Origin: an uncultured Bacteroidaceae bacterium
GTDB lineage: Bacteria > Bacteroidota > Bacteroidia > Bacteroidales > Bacteroidaceae
Assembly (NCBI GenBank): GCA_934293005.1
Contig: CAKQYA010000027.1
Location: 1 to 34,015 of the forward strand
Direction of reading: 5' to 3'
Length of the DNA stretch: 34,015 nucleotides
A program made the translations under genes and the position numbers. The notes below the pieces were generated by a model. It was given only the letters and a program-made list of their open reading frames with translations, searched no databases and was not told the DNA's origin. Position 1 is the first letter of the stretch. Each line of letters opens with the position of its first letter. Positions 33,997 through 34,015 of the stretch are shown here, in pieces.

Positions 33997-34015
33997 CACT
34001 CGCTTTCCGAAAGGG

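Larger units (their letters stand above)
33615..34015. other. C-rich intergenic region at the right edge
   Basis: From about 33780 to 33900 the plus strand is very rich in C, unlike the rest of the window. It starts with an 11-bp triple repeat and contains one long minus-strand open frame with only a GTG start. No terminator for the DUF4230 operon is clear. The region ends with a consensus promoter reading out of the window. Confidence 0.6.

Overview
The window looks like a chromosomal segment from a Bacteroidota bacterium, most likely Prevotellaceae (Prevotella sensu lato). Three things point there: promoters of the Bacteroidota type (TTTG, about 19-20 bp, TAnnTTTG) in front of several genes; lineage-typical families (DUF4230, DUF1599, BT_3928-type DoxX protein, lipoprotein-anchored TamA relative, the type IX secretion protein SprA); and the gene order folE-SPOR-tpiA-BT_3928-DUF1599. 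No rRNA, tRNA, CRISPR array or intact mobile element was seen.

Layout. Positions 1-1530 are a graveyard: the 3' part of an ORF6N-domain gene, a frameshifted serine recombinase, the C-terminal end of an ISL3-type transposase, and a 5'-truncated thioredoxin-fold gene, each abutting the next. Positions 1668-10039 carry malate dehydrogenase, then tamB and a tamA/tamL-like gene (outer-membrane biogenesis). A secreted GH43-like propeller protein follows (10331-11383) and converges on recG through a perfect palindrome that contains the recG stop codon.

From 11445 to 32084 nearly everything is on the minus strand. Read in the direction of transcription: sprA, a 230-aa protein of unknown function, xseA and xseB (type IX secretion translocon plus exonuclease VII); ndk with its own promoter; a secreted M23/LysM peptidase with its own terminator; DUF1599, BT_3928-like, tpiA, SPOR protein and folE from a clear promoter at 20427; then, after a 469-bp gap holding a 22-bp tandem repeat, dnaG and recG. 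Divergent from sprA, a two-gene DUF4230 operon (a lipoprotein and a membrane-anchored protein) starts from a near-consensus promoter. The right edge is a C-rich region with an 11-bp triple repeat and another near-consensus promoter whose gene lies outside the window.

Most of the window is core metabolism, replication/repair and envelope biogenesis. I did not find a clear new multi-gene system. The least explained items are the two near-perfect palindromes inside decayed genes at the left edge, the 22-bp repeat array before dnaG, the large inverted repeat between mdh and tamB, and the C-rich segment at the right end.
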